A program made the translations under genes and the position numbers. Below are positions 11,026 through 21,245 of a stretch of 64,000 nt of DNA, in pieces. Source of the DNA: Tritrichomonas foetus. Taxonomy: Eukaryota; Parabasalia; Tritrichomonadida; Tritrichomonadidae. The first letter of the stretch is position 1. Each line of letters opens with the position of its first letter. The stretch covers positions 41,154 through 105,153 of the forward strand of contig MLAK01000926.1 in the NCBI GenBank assembly GCA_001839685.1. Direction: 5' to 3'. Under the pieces are notes generated by a model, which saw nothing but the letters and a program-made list of their open reading frames with translations, had not been told where the DNA came from and made no database searches.

Positions 11026-11703
11026 ATGCTTTCAAGCTTCATCAAAACAGCAAAAGGTAATAATTCCCAAGCCAATTTAATGAGGTTTTTCACTTGGAAA
11101 AAGTGGGAGGCCAGCGACAAGCGCTCTGAATGGGAAAAAATGATCGCCGGTGATTTATACGATTCAACCGATCCATACCTTGTTAAGCTCCGCGAAAAAT
11201 GTCGTGCAACAATGGAAGAATACAATCTCAGAACAACAATTAAGGATTTGAACAGAAGAACAGAAGTTTTGAAAGAATTGATGAATGCAGAATACCCGGG
11301 ACTCTACATCGAACCGCCGATTTACTTTGACTATGGAATTAACACAACATTTGGTAAAGGATGCTACATGAACTATGGCTGCACAATTTTGGATGTCAAT
11401 AAAGTAACAATCGGTGACAACTGTCTCTTTGGTCCACAGGTTTGCCTTTACACAGCAACTCATCCAACCGACGTTCGTGAAAGACTTTTAGGGCCAGAAC
11501 TCGGCCTTCCGATTAAAATTGGAAATAATTGCTGGATCGGTGGAAGTGCAGTTATATGCCCAGGTGTAACTATCGGCGATAATGTTGTTGTAGCTGCCGG
11601 AGCAGTCGTCACAAAGGATATCCCATCAAACGTTATTGTTGGAGGAAATCCAGCCAAAATCCTCAAAAAGATGGAACCATACGAATATGTCAAAAAGGAT
11701 TAA
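11026..11703 (+). CDS. Maltose/galactoside-type O-acetyltransferase, copy 2
   Basis: 225 residues, ATG start. The architecture matches the paralogue at 9409-10080. A Mac-type N-terminal domain (AGDLYDSTDP near 41-50; RRTEVLKELMN) is followed by a left-handed beta-helix with FGKGCYMNYGC, IGNNCWIGG, PGVTIGDNVVVAAGAVVTKDIPSN and a closing GGNPAKIL. The likely catalytic His is in TATHPTD. It would transfer acetyl groups from acetyl-CoA to a sugar hydroxyl. The first ~35 residues are an extension absent from bacterial enzymes; it begins MLSSF and contains LMRFF, again like a trichomonad hydrogenosomal presequence. The two proteins are clearly related but well diverged, so the duplication is old. 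The exact sugar acceptor cannot be read from sequence. Confidence 0.88.
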   Translation: MLSSFIKTAKGNNSQANLMRFFTWKKWEASDKRSEWEKMIAGDLYDSTDPYLVKLREKCRATMEEYNLRTTIKDLNRRTEVLKELMNAEYPGLYIEPPIYFDYGINTTFGKGCYMNYGCTILDVNKVTIGDNCLFGPQVCLYTATHPTDVRERLLGPELGLPIKIGNNCWIGGSAVICPGVTIGDNVVVAAGAVVTKDIPSNVIVGGNPAKILKKMEPYEYVKKD

Positions 11704-12289
11704 AACAAGCACATAAAAATGAAAAAGAGGGTCAAAATAAAAAATGGATAAAATGGGTATCTTTTTTATTTTATTTTATTTGATTTTTATTTTTTTTCGG
11801 AAATCATCATCTCACTTGGAACTCATTGGTGGTGAAGATTTTCATTTGTCTATTTCCATATTTGGAATTTCCTGTTGGAAACGTTTTTGTCATTATGTTG
11901 AAGCAGGTTATTCGCCAAAATGTCGTGACACTTTGTGAACGAATCTAAAACTTGATCGAATACTTATAGAAGATTTCCAATAATTGAAAAAGAAATAAAT
12001 ATTAGTGATCAATTTAATTAAAAAAATCACTGTTAGAGACTTTTTCTTTATCGATGCAAGACTTTAAACCTAAAAATAAATAACTCGATAAATTATATCG
12101 AAATGACGAGAACCAATAGTAATATCTAAATGCTTATTAACATTTTTATTGTTGTTTTTCTTTGCTAATAAAAATTTGCTATATACAAATTTGTTATTAA
12201 AAACATATTATCAAATCATATTTCTTATTTCACACAATATTTTTCACCATGTTCAACAAAAATAAATATTTTGTTGATTATATCAAAAC
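11704..12289. other. Intergenic between convergent genes
   Basis: AT-rich spacer between the convergent 3' ends of acetyltransferase copy 2 and a kinase. A 64-codon frame at 11744 is Phe-rich and not supported. Nothing else was recognised. Confidence 0.45.
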
Positions 12290-13453
12290 TTATTCAAAAT
12301 TTGCGGCAAGTGGACTTCTTGATCCATAATCAAGATCAGATGGAACATCTTTTGCTCCAACAGAAGCAGATCTAAAACGCATATTTCTTACTTGACCGTA
12401 ATTTCCACCTCTTGCGGACGAAACATCATCACATAATCTTAGTAAGAGACTTTTTCCTGATGCAAAAACATTTCTTGATCCACTTCTTACTAAACCCATT
12501 CCACATCCATCTTTAAACGGTTTGGTAATAACAGGAACTCTCTTTAATGAAGATCTTTGCCGTTTTTTGGATACAATAATAAAAGAACTTGTGCTTAGAG
12601 AAAGTTGTCTTCCTTGCATACTTTTAGATGAACTAACAGTTCCACATAAAAATGGATGGCATAACACTTCTTGTGCTGTCAACCTGTTGTCAGGATCTGC
12701 AACCAGCATTTGTTTTATAAGTGAAGAACAGCGTGCACTAATGGATACTGGAACTGTGAATTCAGCTTCTTTGATACAATTAACCATTTGATGAACATTT
12801 TCTGTTGGCCATGGTAATTCTGCGGTAACTAAAGCATAAAGAATAACACCCAAAGACCATATATCTGCACAACATCCTTTATATGGATTTTGGAGAATTA
12901 TTTCTGGGGCAGCATAGTTCAAAGATCCACAATATGTCGTAAAAAGCTGCTGATTATCATTGTAATAGTTGCAAAAACCAAAATCCAATACTTTAACAGT
13001 TTTGTATTGATCTACCATTACATTTTCTAACTTCAAATCTCGATGAGCAATATTGTTAGAATGTAGATAGGCTATTGCGTTCATTAATTGTAAAAATACT
13101 CGAATAACAATTGGCTCAGGTAAAACGTTCGAATCATTGACATAGTCTAGTAAAGTGATGCCATTCACATATTCCATCTCCAAGTAATAATTATTAGAAT
13201 CTTCAATAAAGTCATAAAAATTGACAATATTGGGATGTTTAAGTTTTTGCATCACTGAAACTTCTCTCTGCAAGTGCTCGATATCAACTGTAGTTTTTAT
13301 AAGATTCTTGGAAATAACTTTGATGACAATCATTTCATCTTTAACTTTATGTTGAGCACTGTAGACTTTGGAGTATGCGCCACTTCCAATAGGTTCTTGA
13401 AGAATATAATCTCCTACTGTTTTAGGGATATCAAATAATGTTGTTGTCTCCAT
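12290..13453 (-). CDS. CAMK-like Ser/Thr protein kinase
   Basis: 387 residues, ATG at 13453. The kinase domain spans ~14-270. The glycine loop is GSGAYSKV (23-30), the ATP-binding lysine is K45 in IVIKVISK, the catalytic loop is HRDLKLEN (137-144), DFG is at 157-159, and the activation segment TYCGSLNYAAPE (173-184) has the CGS-x-x-YAAPE form of AMPK/SNF1-type (CAMKL) kinases. All catalytic residues are present, so it should be active. The last ~115 residues are Ser/Arg-rich with no UBA or KA1 domain visible. Such kinases are greatly expanded in trichomonads; the substrate is unknown. The gene converges with acetyltransferase copy 2. Confidence 0.92.
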   Translation of the reverse strand: METTTLFDIPKTVGDYILQEPIGSGAYSKVYSAQHKVKDEMIVIKVISKNLIKTTVDIEHLQREVSVMQKLKHPNIVNFYDFIEDSNNYYLEMEYVNGITLLDYVNDSNVLPEPIVIRVFLQLMNAIAYLHSNNIAHRDLKLENVMVDQYKTVKVLDFGFCNYYNDNQQLFTTYCGSLNYAAPEIILQNPYKGCCADIWSLGVILYALVTAELPWPTENVHQMVNCIKEAEFTVPVSISARCSSLIKQMLVADPDNRLTAQEVLCHPFLCGTVSSSKSMQGRQLSLSTSSFIIVSKKRQRSSLKRVPVITKPFKDGCGMGLVRSGSRNVFASGKSLLLRLCDDVSSARGGNYGQVRNMRFRSASVGAKDVPSDLDYGSRSPLAANFE

Positions 13454-14455
13454 CTAAATTTTAAAAAGTATAGATCAAGGTTAATTTTTATAAAAAAGTA
13501 ATTCAAAAGATTATTCAAAATTCAGATTATTTGAACTCTGAGATTTGTTTCAGAACTCTTCAGAAGACTTTTATATCTATGAAGCATGAGTTATCTAAAA
13601 TACATATGAAGCTTTTTTATTCCAGTGATTTTTAATTGAAATTATTGATGCAATTCACGACACTTTATATGAAGTAAATTTCTTTGAAATGTATAATGTA
13701 TGATACCTTTTGATAGTTTTATGATTCCCTGATGCGGTTAAGATATAGTAGACAATATAACTTCTCTATATATGATATAGAGTTTTAGCAATACTATTTA
13801 AGAGTTTATGAAGATAACAATGGATTAAAATTGAATAAGGGTGAAACTAAAATTTGACACTATGTCAAATCATCTTATTGTTCGCAATTTTGATTTTTCA
13901 ATTTATCTTCAACTCAATAACCAATTGAAATATAATTGTGTGTTTTTTATTTTTATTGAAAAGGACATTAACTGTTTTTTCAATAAATTTTACCTCTGAA
14001 AAGTCGAGTCAATAGGTCATGAGGTTCTTTTATTGCGATAATTTGTATTTAGATATAATGATGACACATTATTGGAAGTACAAATTGTATTCAGTGTTTA
14101 TCAATACATTAAGGTTTCGGATAAAATTTTTATATTTTATTGAAATGAAATACATTGAATGAAAATCATGAAATAATGATTCAATTGTTAATAAATTGTC
14201 AATAATAAATTTAAATCAACAAAGGGGATTCGACATTTTTCTCGTGAAGTGACTTTATTAATACAATCGAAAAGATCGTTTGTAACAAAAAATTTCCACG
14301 AATGCATGTCAGTGATAGCGATTATGATTTTTGGGTAATTATTCAATTTTTTTCGTTTGAGTTATTTTGCCAGAAAAGTTATGAATTCCCTATCAAAAAT
14401 TTTGGAATACATTTTTATCTTTACAATTTTGAATAAAGTTACTGGAATAATAAAT
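13454..14455. other. Intergenic, no gene seen
   Basis: About 1 kb of AT-rich DNA upstream of the kinase and downstream of the ankyrin fragment. No open frame with family features, no tandem repeat and no convincing structured RNA was seen. Confidence 0.4.
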
Positions 14456-15556
14456 TCAAATATTTATTAAAGCTATACTTTTTGCTTGCTCCACATATTT
14501 GTTATCTTCAGCATTAATTGTTATGTCATTCCTTGTCATAAAAAGATCAAGAATTTCTTTATTGGGATTTAGACAGGCAGCTTTAATTGGAACAACACCA
14601 TCATTATCTTCTTCATTTATCAAAATTCCCTTTATTTTCAGAAGCATTTTTACAATAGAAACATCAGAATTCATACAGGCGTAATGAAGAGCGGTTCTCC
14701 CTCCTTTATCTTTTACATTAATATCGAGTTGATTTGGCGCCTTTTTTAATAATATTTCTACTATTTCCGAATTCATTTCTTTTGTAGCAATATGCAAAGC
14801 AGTCATGCCATTTCTATTTTGTAAATTTAGATCTATTTTTGGATTTTCCAACAATGCATTCAAAATAGGAACTGTTTTAGCTTTATGAATTGGTGCTTCA
14901 TGCATCCATTTATTGGATGCATTAATATCAATATTTTCTTCATTTATTAATTGCAACACAACATTTTCATGCTCCTTTATACATGCAAAATGTAGTGGAG
15001 TCAATCCATCATTCGTCAAATCATTAATTTTTAGGATTTTTGTTGATAATAACGCTGTTGTTATTTCACCTAAACCATTTTTAGCAGCTAGATGTAGAGC
15101 ATTTCTTCCAAGGATATCTTTTTTTCCTAAATCAATATTCTGTTGCTTTATTAAAAATAAAGCGAGATCAGTGTTTTCTTGTTCAATTGCTAACATTAAA
15201 GGAGTGAATCCCATTTTTAAAGTTTGCATATTTATCATGTATTGATAATTTTTCATGATTTTTTGAGCAAGAAGGATCTCGACATTAGTTTGACATCCAG
15301 TTAAACACGCAATATGAATTGGCTTAATATTGTCTTCTGAGTTTTCATTAATATAATTTGTGAATTTTTCTGTTTCAATCAGGAATTGAAGAACACCTGA
15401 CGTCCAGTTTAAACATGAAAAATGAATTGCATTAAACTGTTGAGAATTTTTCGCAGAAATAATATCTTCTAGAATATCTTGGCTTTCTTCATTTGTAAGA
15501 ATTGCATTTACAATATTTGGATTTCCAGATAAACAAGCGCAATGTAAAGGTGTCAT
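14456..15556 (-). CDS. Ankyrin-repeat protein fragment, probably the 3' part of an interrupted gene
   Basis: 366 residues from the first ATG (15554-15556); the frame opens slightly earlier but only from a TTG. It consists almost wholly of ankyrin repeats. The first begins at residue 1 (MTPLHCACLSGN); later ones include TPLMLAIEQ, NALHLAAKNG, TPLHFACIKE, TALHIATKE and TALHYACMN. No N-terminal domain precedes the repeats. The gene directly upstream on the same strand (15669-17243) has the usual N-terminal domain but stops inside an ankyrin repeat with a similar signature (PLHNACLSGN). The simplest reading is one gene split by an interruption in about 110 bases of stop-rich sequence; a separate short ankyrin gene is the alternative. 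Ankyrin proteins bind other proteins; no enzyme is present. Confidence 0.6.
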   Translation of the reverse strand: MTPLHCACLSGNPNIVNAILTNEESQDILEDIISAKNSQQFNAIHFSCLNWTSGVLQFLIETEKFTNYINENSEDNIKPIHIACLTGCQTNVEILLAQKIMKNYQYMINMQTLKMGFTPLMLAIEQENTDLALFLIKQQNIDLGKKDILGRNALHLAAKNGLGEITTALLSTKILKINDLTNDGLTPLHFACIKEHENVVLQLINEENIDINASNKWMHEAPIHKAKTVPILNALLENPKIDLNLQNRNGMTALHIATKEMNSEIVEILLKKAPNQLDINVKDKGGRTALHYACMNSDVSIVKMLLKIKGILINEEDNDGVVPIKAACLNPNKEILDLFMTRNDITINAEDNKYVEQAKSIALINI

Positions 15557-15668
15557 TTCTGGATAAAATATTCGAAAACTCCATAAAAGCACTATCAAAC
15601 TGTTTTGTAAGTATTATATAGAAATATCAAAATGAAATTATCTAATAAAACTCTATTAATTATGAAAT

Positions 15669-17243
15669 TCAACAGTTTTTTGATAAAATCTTTAATGAAA
15701 CTGTTTTCTCACTTATGTTAAAAATTTTAGTTGATAATAAAGTCTTCACAGTTTCTTCATTACCTGATAAGCAAGCATTATGAAGTGGATTTTTATAATT
15801 AGAAATATTTTCATTAGCAAAAGTAAGTAAAAATTTTACAACATTCGTGTATCCATATAAAGATGCCATTTCCAAAAGGCAGGAATCACAAACACCTCTT
15901 TTCACAATATACATAAAGCATGTGATGTTTCCTGATTCAAAAATCGCCGTTGATATAGTTTTTATGGCGGCTTGAAGATCAATACTTCTATATTCAACAA
16001 GCCATTCAACAATATCTTGTTTATGATACATAATTGCTGTTTTAAGACATAAATCACAATCCCATTTCAAACTGTCATAGCATGTGCACATCTGCATCAT
16101 TTTCAGGATTTCGATATTTCCGCCAGCAGATGCAAATATTGCTGTTTCTTTTCGAAGTTTTGTTGCTCCATTATTTAATAACACTTTAAAGCATTCTATT
16201 GATCCATAAAATGCGCAGTACTCAATAATATAAACTTTATTATTAAGAAGAATTGAATTTTTCTCATAGTATGGGATTTGTACAAGTGCTTCAAAATTAA
16301 AGTGGTACTGAGTTAATGGTAGTAAACTTTTTGCATCATCTTCTCGAAGTATTTTCAAAAGTGTATCTTTTTCAGTTTCACCAATTAAAATATTATGTTT
16401 ATGTTCTTCCCAATTAACATTTAGTGAATGAAAAGGAACATCAAAATGCATTGTGTTTGGATTCATTAAATGGGCAAAAAACGGAGGTAATTTTGAATAA
16501 CACGGATAAATTTCATTGGGTTCAACTATCTTTTTTTCTATTAACCAAATTGTAAGGAAACTTAATTCTTGAAGATGTGTTCTATCATAAAAGAAATCTT
16601 TGTCAATTTTTAAGCGAAGATTTCTTAATACAATTTGTTTAAAAATCGGAAGAACTAATTTTGTTTTTCTTTCTATCGGCTTTTCGTTTAATGCAATTAA
16701 AAAGTCAATCAAAAATACAATATCTTGTGGTTTTGATAAGCATCGTCCTAAAAAAGTAATTAAATAAGGCTCCAAGTTGTTTTTGTTTAAAATCCTTGAT
16801 GTTTCAATAAAAATATTATCTTTGGTATCTTCATTGAGGGTAAAAACAATTCGCTCCAATGTTACTAATTCGCGGAGTTCAGGACTATTATCAACAGGTT
16901 TTGAGTATTTCTCATAGAACTCATTCAATTTGATTTCTAAATATTCAAATTTGATTTTGTCTAAAAATTTTTGAATAAAAGTTAAATTTGAGTATTTAAC
17001 TGTTATTTTTTTGTCGTTACTTAAAATATTCTTGATTAAAAGTTGATATGGTTCAATTGTTTTCATTTCAATTTGGATTTGAATTCTATCGGCTTTGGGA
17101 TTCGATTCACAGAATTCTTTGATTGTTCGGCTATATGAAGAAACTTTTCCTTTGTTTACTTTTGTACTAAATCCATTTACTATGATTTGAAAATCATACG
17201 GAAGATGATGAGAGTGATGTTTGTGTTCATGATGTTCACTCAT
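15669..17243 (-). CDS. Ankyrin protein with trichomonad-type N-terminal domain
   Basis: 524 residues, ATG at 17241-17243. A His-rich start (HEHKHHSHH) is followed by a ~330-residue helical region in the style of the N-terminal half of the large trichomonad and amoeba ankyrin families (often DUF3447-linked), with one-letter anchors such as SYSRTIKEFCESNP and RTHLQELSFLTIWLI. Ankyrin-like units follow from ~345 to the end (YIIEYCAFYGSIECFKVLL, ETAIFASAGGNIEILKMM, PLHNACLSGN). The frame ends abruptly inside a repeat, and ankyrin coding resumes ~110 bases downstream at 15556, suggesting truncation. Upstream are AACTTTTT at 17274-17281 and an inverted repeat GTCAC...GTGAC at 17250-17267 that may be regulatory. 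Confidence 0.7.
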   Translation of the reverse strand: MSEHHEHKHHSHHLPYDFQIIVNGFSTKVNKGKVSSYSRTIKEFCESNPKADRIQIQIEMKTIEPYQLLIKNILSNDKKITVKYSNLTFIQKFLDKIKFEYLEIKLNEFYEKYSKPVDNSPELRELVTLERIVFTLNEDTKDNIFIETSRILNKNNLEPYLITFLGRCLSKPQDIVFLIDFLIALNEKPIERKTKLVLPIFKQIVLRNLRLKIDKDFFYDRTHLQELSFLTIWLIEKKIVEPNEIYPCYSKLPPFFAHLMNPNTMHFDVPFHSLNVNWEEHKHNILIGETEKDTLLKILREDDAKSLLPLTQYHFNFEALVQIPYYEKNSILLNNKVYIIEYCAFYGSIECFKVLLNNGATKLRKETAIFASAGGNIEILKMMQMCTCYDSLKWDCDLCLKTAIMYHKQDIVEWLVEYRSIDLQAAIKTISTAIFESGNITCFMYIVKRGVCDSCLLEMASLYGYTNVVKFLLTFANENISNYKNPLHNACLSGNEETVKTLLSTKIFNISEKTVSLKILSKNC

Positions 17244-17249
17244 TCTAAT

Positions 17250-17281
17250 GTCACTTTTTAACGTGACAACATCAACTTTTT
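17250..17281 (-). promoter_or_regulatory. Candidate promoter elements of the ankyrin gene
   Basis: Immediately upstream of the ATG at 17243 is an imperfect hairpin with GTCAC and GTGAC arms (17250-17267) around TTTTTAAC, followed by AACTTTTT at 17274-17281. The 12-mer ACTTTTTAACGT seen here recurs at 29591-29602, before another gene. Function is inferred from position and recurrence only. Confidence 0.35.
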
Positions 17282-17598
17282 ATATGAATAAATGGCCTGA
17301 GAATAATTGTAAACGTATGATGAATAGTTGGCGAAAAGGAGACCCGAAGGAGTCATTTCATTTCTACAATAAGATTCTGTAATGATAATTGGGATAAATA
17401 ATCAGACAAAGAAAAGAAAGATAGAAGAAAAGAATTTTTTGATAACTAAATTTTATTGAATCTTTTTGTATGTCTATATTTATTGAGGTAATTTTTTTTC
17501 TTTGTTTTATTTTGTTTGTTTAATATTGTTTGCTGTATTTTGTTTGTTTTTGATCTTGATTTTGGTTTTGATTTTGATTTGGTTATAAAATAAAATTA

Positions 17599-20500
17599 TC
17601 AAATTCGATGACTACTTTTAGCCATTTCATAAAGTGAATTCGTAAATTCTTCATCTTGTGCAAGTGATTCCATTGTATAAGGGAAACGATAACGCCATTT
17701 ATGATTAGGATCAGAAGGAATATTAATTCTTTCTTCTTCTGGTGTTTGTAATGAAGCAAGATGTGGTGTAATACCTGTTAAATCTTGAAGAAGGAAGATT
17801 GCCCACATTGAATTTGACCAAAGATGTTTACGAATAATCATTTCACTAATTTCTGGTGTACATTCTTCTGGACATGGATCTTGACGCCAAAGAACATTCC
17901 TCCAATAATTACATGTCATTGGACGATTTTCTTCCCACCAACCTCGAAGTGATGATGAATCATGTGTTGATGGACAACAAACACTTAAATATTGAAATGT
18001 ATCTATTTCATCAAAATCATATTTAGGATCTTTAGACATTCGTTGAACTCTTAATGAAAGAAGTGCATGATCACGAAGACAATTTAAAATTCCTTCTGTA
18101 AGTTGTCCTAAATCTTCGGCACAAATTAACATATCGGTTGAATTCTTTAACATATCTAATTTAGCATTAGCTTTTTGAACCCAATTATATGTTTGACGAT
18201 TATATGTAAATTCAATATATAATTTTTCAAATTGTGATCGTTCATAATCTGATAATTCTTGCCATGATGATGAAAGATATTCAACTGGTCCATTTTTAGT
18301 TTCTTCAATATGATCTGTTTTAATTTCTGTTCGAACTTGATATGTTCCTTTTTGAACTGGATCTTCAATAAGAAGAACATTAGCAAGTAATTGAAATAGA
18401 CATGCACGATAATGTGAACGTTTTTCTTCTGGAAGTTCTTGAAGTGATAATTCAACTTTTGTTTCTGTATTATATTCTGATTTAAATTCATAATAATCAT
18501 CTTCTTGATTTTGATTTAATGAATTAAAATATTTTTCTGAAACAAATTTAGCTTCATTTCCAAATTTTTCTTGAAGAATATGCCATCGAACATAAGGTTT
18601 AAGATATCGTTCAAGATTTGAAAGTCCCCAATTTTGAAGTTCTTCAACTGTAAGTGGTGTACATGGGAAATAATGTCCTAACATACCTCGAATACATGGT
18701 TCTCGTGGAATTTCCCAAATACGGAAGAAACCAAGAACATGATCAACACGAAGAACTTGATATAATTCGGCCATTCGTTCAAGACGCATTCGCCACCAAC
18801 TATAATTATCTTTTTCCATATAATCCCAATCATATGTTGGAAATCCCCAATTTTGTCCATCTGATGAAAATGCATCTGGTGGTGCTCCTGCTGACATATT
18901 CATACGGAAATTATTTGGAAATGCCCAACATTCAACTGAATTTAAGAAAACTCCAATTGGAAGATCTCCTTTAAGAACAACTCCATTTCGAAGTGCATAA
19001 TCACGTGATTTCTTAAACTGAAGATCACAAACATATTGAAGCCAAAATGTAAATTTAAGATCTTCAAAATGATGTTGACTTAATTCTTCAACTTCTTCTG
19101 GTGTAATTTGTGAATGCTCTGGCCATTTTCGAAATTCGGATGTACCATATTGTTCTCGGAAATAACAATATAATGCATATGGGAATAACCATCGTTTATT
19201 CTTTTCAATAAATTCGTGAAATTCTTGTTGATATTTATTATTATTATTATTACTATTATTACTATCTTCACCTTCAAATTTAATAAGTTGAAAGATTTGT
19301 TGAAGAATATTCATTTTGAATGAATAAACTGATGGATAATCAATACTTGGTAATTTTTCAAACTCATTAATCTTATTTTCAATTAATTGTTTAATATCTT
19401 TTGGAAGATTTGGAATAATTGATAAAAGATCAATATAAATTGGATGAAGTGCGAAACATGAAGTTTGACGATATGGATAAGAATCTGCCCATCCACCATT
19501 ATCTGATGTATCATTAATTGGTAAAAGTTGAATTAATGATGCACCAACTTTATTACAAACATCAACAAGTTTTGGAATATCTGTATATTGACCAATTCCA
19601 CAACTTGTATTAGTTCTTAATGAGAAAATTGGTGCATAAATACCTAAGCCTTTAAATAATTCGGAATTTGGTAAAACAAACCATTCATTAATTTGAATGG
19701 ATGATGGAAAATCACAATCACATCCTGGTGTTGTAATTCCTACATTATAATGATTTTCACCTCCTTCCCACATAGTATTAATACCATCAACAATAACATA
19801 TTTATATGAAATTGGGAAATGTGAACGTTCAATAATTGTTAATGCACTCCACATTGGAAATTCTCCATCTTCCATAACAAGACCATTTCGATAATCCCAA
19901 TTTCCTAATTCTGGACAATTTCCAACAATTCGAACTGTTTGACCTGGTCGAACATGTGGACAATTCATTGTAAATCGTGTTTGAACTTTACCTGCAATAT
20001 TTCGTGATAAATCAAGAATTTGTGGATCAACATGTGTAAAACGACGATTAAATGCTTTAATAAATGGTGCACGTGTAAATACTTCAAGTGTTGAATCAAT
20101 CCATCGAAATGTATCTGCAATTTCTAAAACACTTGGATCACGAATGTTAGAAATATCAAGTTTATGTGATGCTTCTGGTTCCTATTCTGCATTGTTTTTA
20201 TCATATGCACGAATATATTTATATTCAATTTGTTGTGTTGATGTTGTTAATGGTAAACGAACAATACAACTCCAATAATCAAGATTATTTTCGAAATACA
20301 TTTGTTTGCTCTTATTAATATCCCAATTTCCAAGTTCTGGAATATTTCCACAAATATAAAGTTCTTGTCCATATTGTGTAAAACATCTGATTCTAAAGTG
20401 TAAAATTAATTCACCAATTGAGTTGTTAATATCGAATGTATCATATAAATCGAGTTCTGTTGATGAATCAGTAGTTGTAATAAATCTTTTTGAAACTTGT

Positions 20501-20736
20501 TCAAAAACTTCTGATCCAAGTTTTGGTTTGACGAAATAAGAATACCAAGAAAATTCTCCATTAGTTGGTTTTGTAATTTGAATGCTTGTTGCGAAGAAAT
20601 AAGGACCAGTAACTGATTGAAGTGGGATTGCTTTTGTGATGTCACCGCCTCCAAGTTCAGGTGCGCTGCCATAAACGTAAGGCTGGCATGAACCATTTCT
20701 GCTTGATTTAAGATGAAAGTTTAATGTTAAACTCAT
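17599..20736 (-). CDS. DPE2: DPE2-type 4-alpha-glucanotransferase, copy A, with in-frame TAG
   Basis: Translation from the ATG at 20736 (MSLTLNF) gives 184 residues, then a TAG at 20182-20184, then an uninterrupted same-frame continuation to TGA at 17599; 1045 sense-plus-TAG codons in all. The product is the same as copy B: three CBM20-like starch-binding modules, then a GH77 domain with catalytic Asp, Glu and Asp all present. DPE2 enzymes transfer a glucosyl unit from maltose to glycogen or a heteroglycan in the cytosol. Without readthrough, the short N-terminal product would hold only the first two modules. A downstream product could start at the ATG at codon 257 (MNCPH), giving 789 residues with the third module and GH77. 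An upstream in-frame ATG at 20790 is possible but less likely, because an initiator-like TCACTTTC lies between it and MSL. Confidence 0.85.
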
Positions 20737-20752
20737 TTTGTTTTCGAGAAAA

Positions 20753-20760
20753 GAAAGTGA
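20753..20760 (-). promoter_or_regulatory. Initiator-like TCACTTTC of DPE2 copy A
   Basis: TCACTTTC, 22 bases upstream of the MSL start codon, fits the trichomonad initiator pattern TCA-Y-W-T. It lies inside the inverted repeat, so both gene copies have it. Confidence 0.5.
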
Positions 20761-20788
20761 ACTAAAAAAATTAATACAATGATTTTTC

Positions 20789-21193
20789 ATCGTTTTTTTC
20801 TTTACTTCTCTGAAAAGTCTTCTCAAAAATTCAGAACCGGTGGAAGGGATACAAAAAGTTTCTCACATTGAATACATGCAATTTTTCTCAATTTAAATTG
20901 AAAATTTATTTGAACGTTGATCCATATGAATAGAACTTTTTCAAAATCAGGGATTCATATTCAATGATTGACATAACCTCAATAGATAATGTCTTTCGTT
21001 TCAACTCTATTACATCTCATAGCAATAGCACATATAAATAAGTATATAAATTAAAGACAGCCATTCGAGGGCAGATGATCTAGAGAAATTATTTAAGAAC
21101 TTTTTGAAAATACGGTTCAATTCAAAAAGTGATACCCATGTATTTTTTGAGGGGAAAAAACAGATTAGGATGAATTCATTCATACAATATGGA
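20789..21193. other. 405-bp unique spacer between inverted-repeat arms
   Basis: Single-copy centre of the palindrome, between the divergent 5' ends of the two DPE2 copies. It holds AAAAAGTT at 20853-20860, AACTTTTT at 20934-20941 and 21098-21105, AAAAAGTG near 21127, and a perfect 12-base palindrome CAATTTAAATTG near 20889. The two halves are not symmetric, so upstream regulation of the copies could differ although their core promoters are identical. Confidence 0.7.
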
Positions 21194-21221
21194 GAAAAAT
21201 CATTGTATTAATTTTTTTAGT

Positions 21222-21229
21222 TCACTTTC
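21222..21229 (+). promoter_or_regulatory. Initiator-like TCACTTTC of DPE2 copy B
   Basis: Mirror of the element at 20753-20760, with its A 22 bases before the ATG at 21246. This supports MSL rather than the upstream ATG at 21189 as the translation start. Confidence 0.5.
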
Positions 21230-21245
21230 TTTTCTCGAAAACAAA

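Larger units (their letters stand above)
17402..20788. repeat. Left arm of giant inverted repeat (3387 bp)
   Basis: This stretch is the reverse complement of 21194-24580; position x pairs with 41982 minus x throughout. All long frames in the two arms translate identically, including the 789-residue GH77 part. The clear exceptions I found are near the outer edge (17407 versus 24575). The arm starts about 160 bases before the ankyrin gene start and ends at the in-frame ATG upstream of the DPE2 start. It carries the whole DPE2 gene plus ~195 bases of 3' flank. Confidence 0.93.

Noticed and set aside
21189..21191. ATG at 21189 (and 20790 in the other arm) as DPE2 start
   Set aside because: It lies upstream of the initiator-like TCACTTTC and adds a non-homologous stretch; MSL at 21246 fits better, though it is not excluded.
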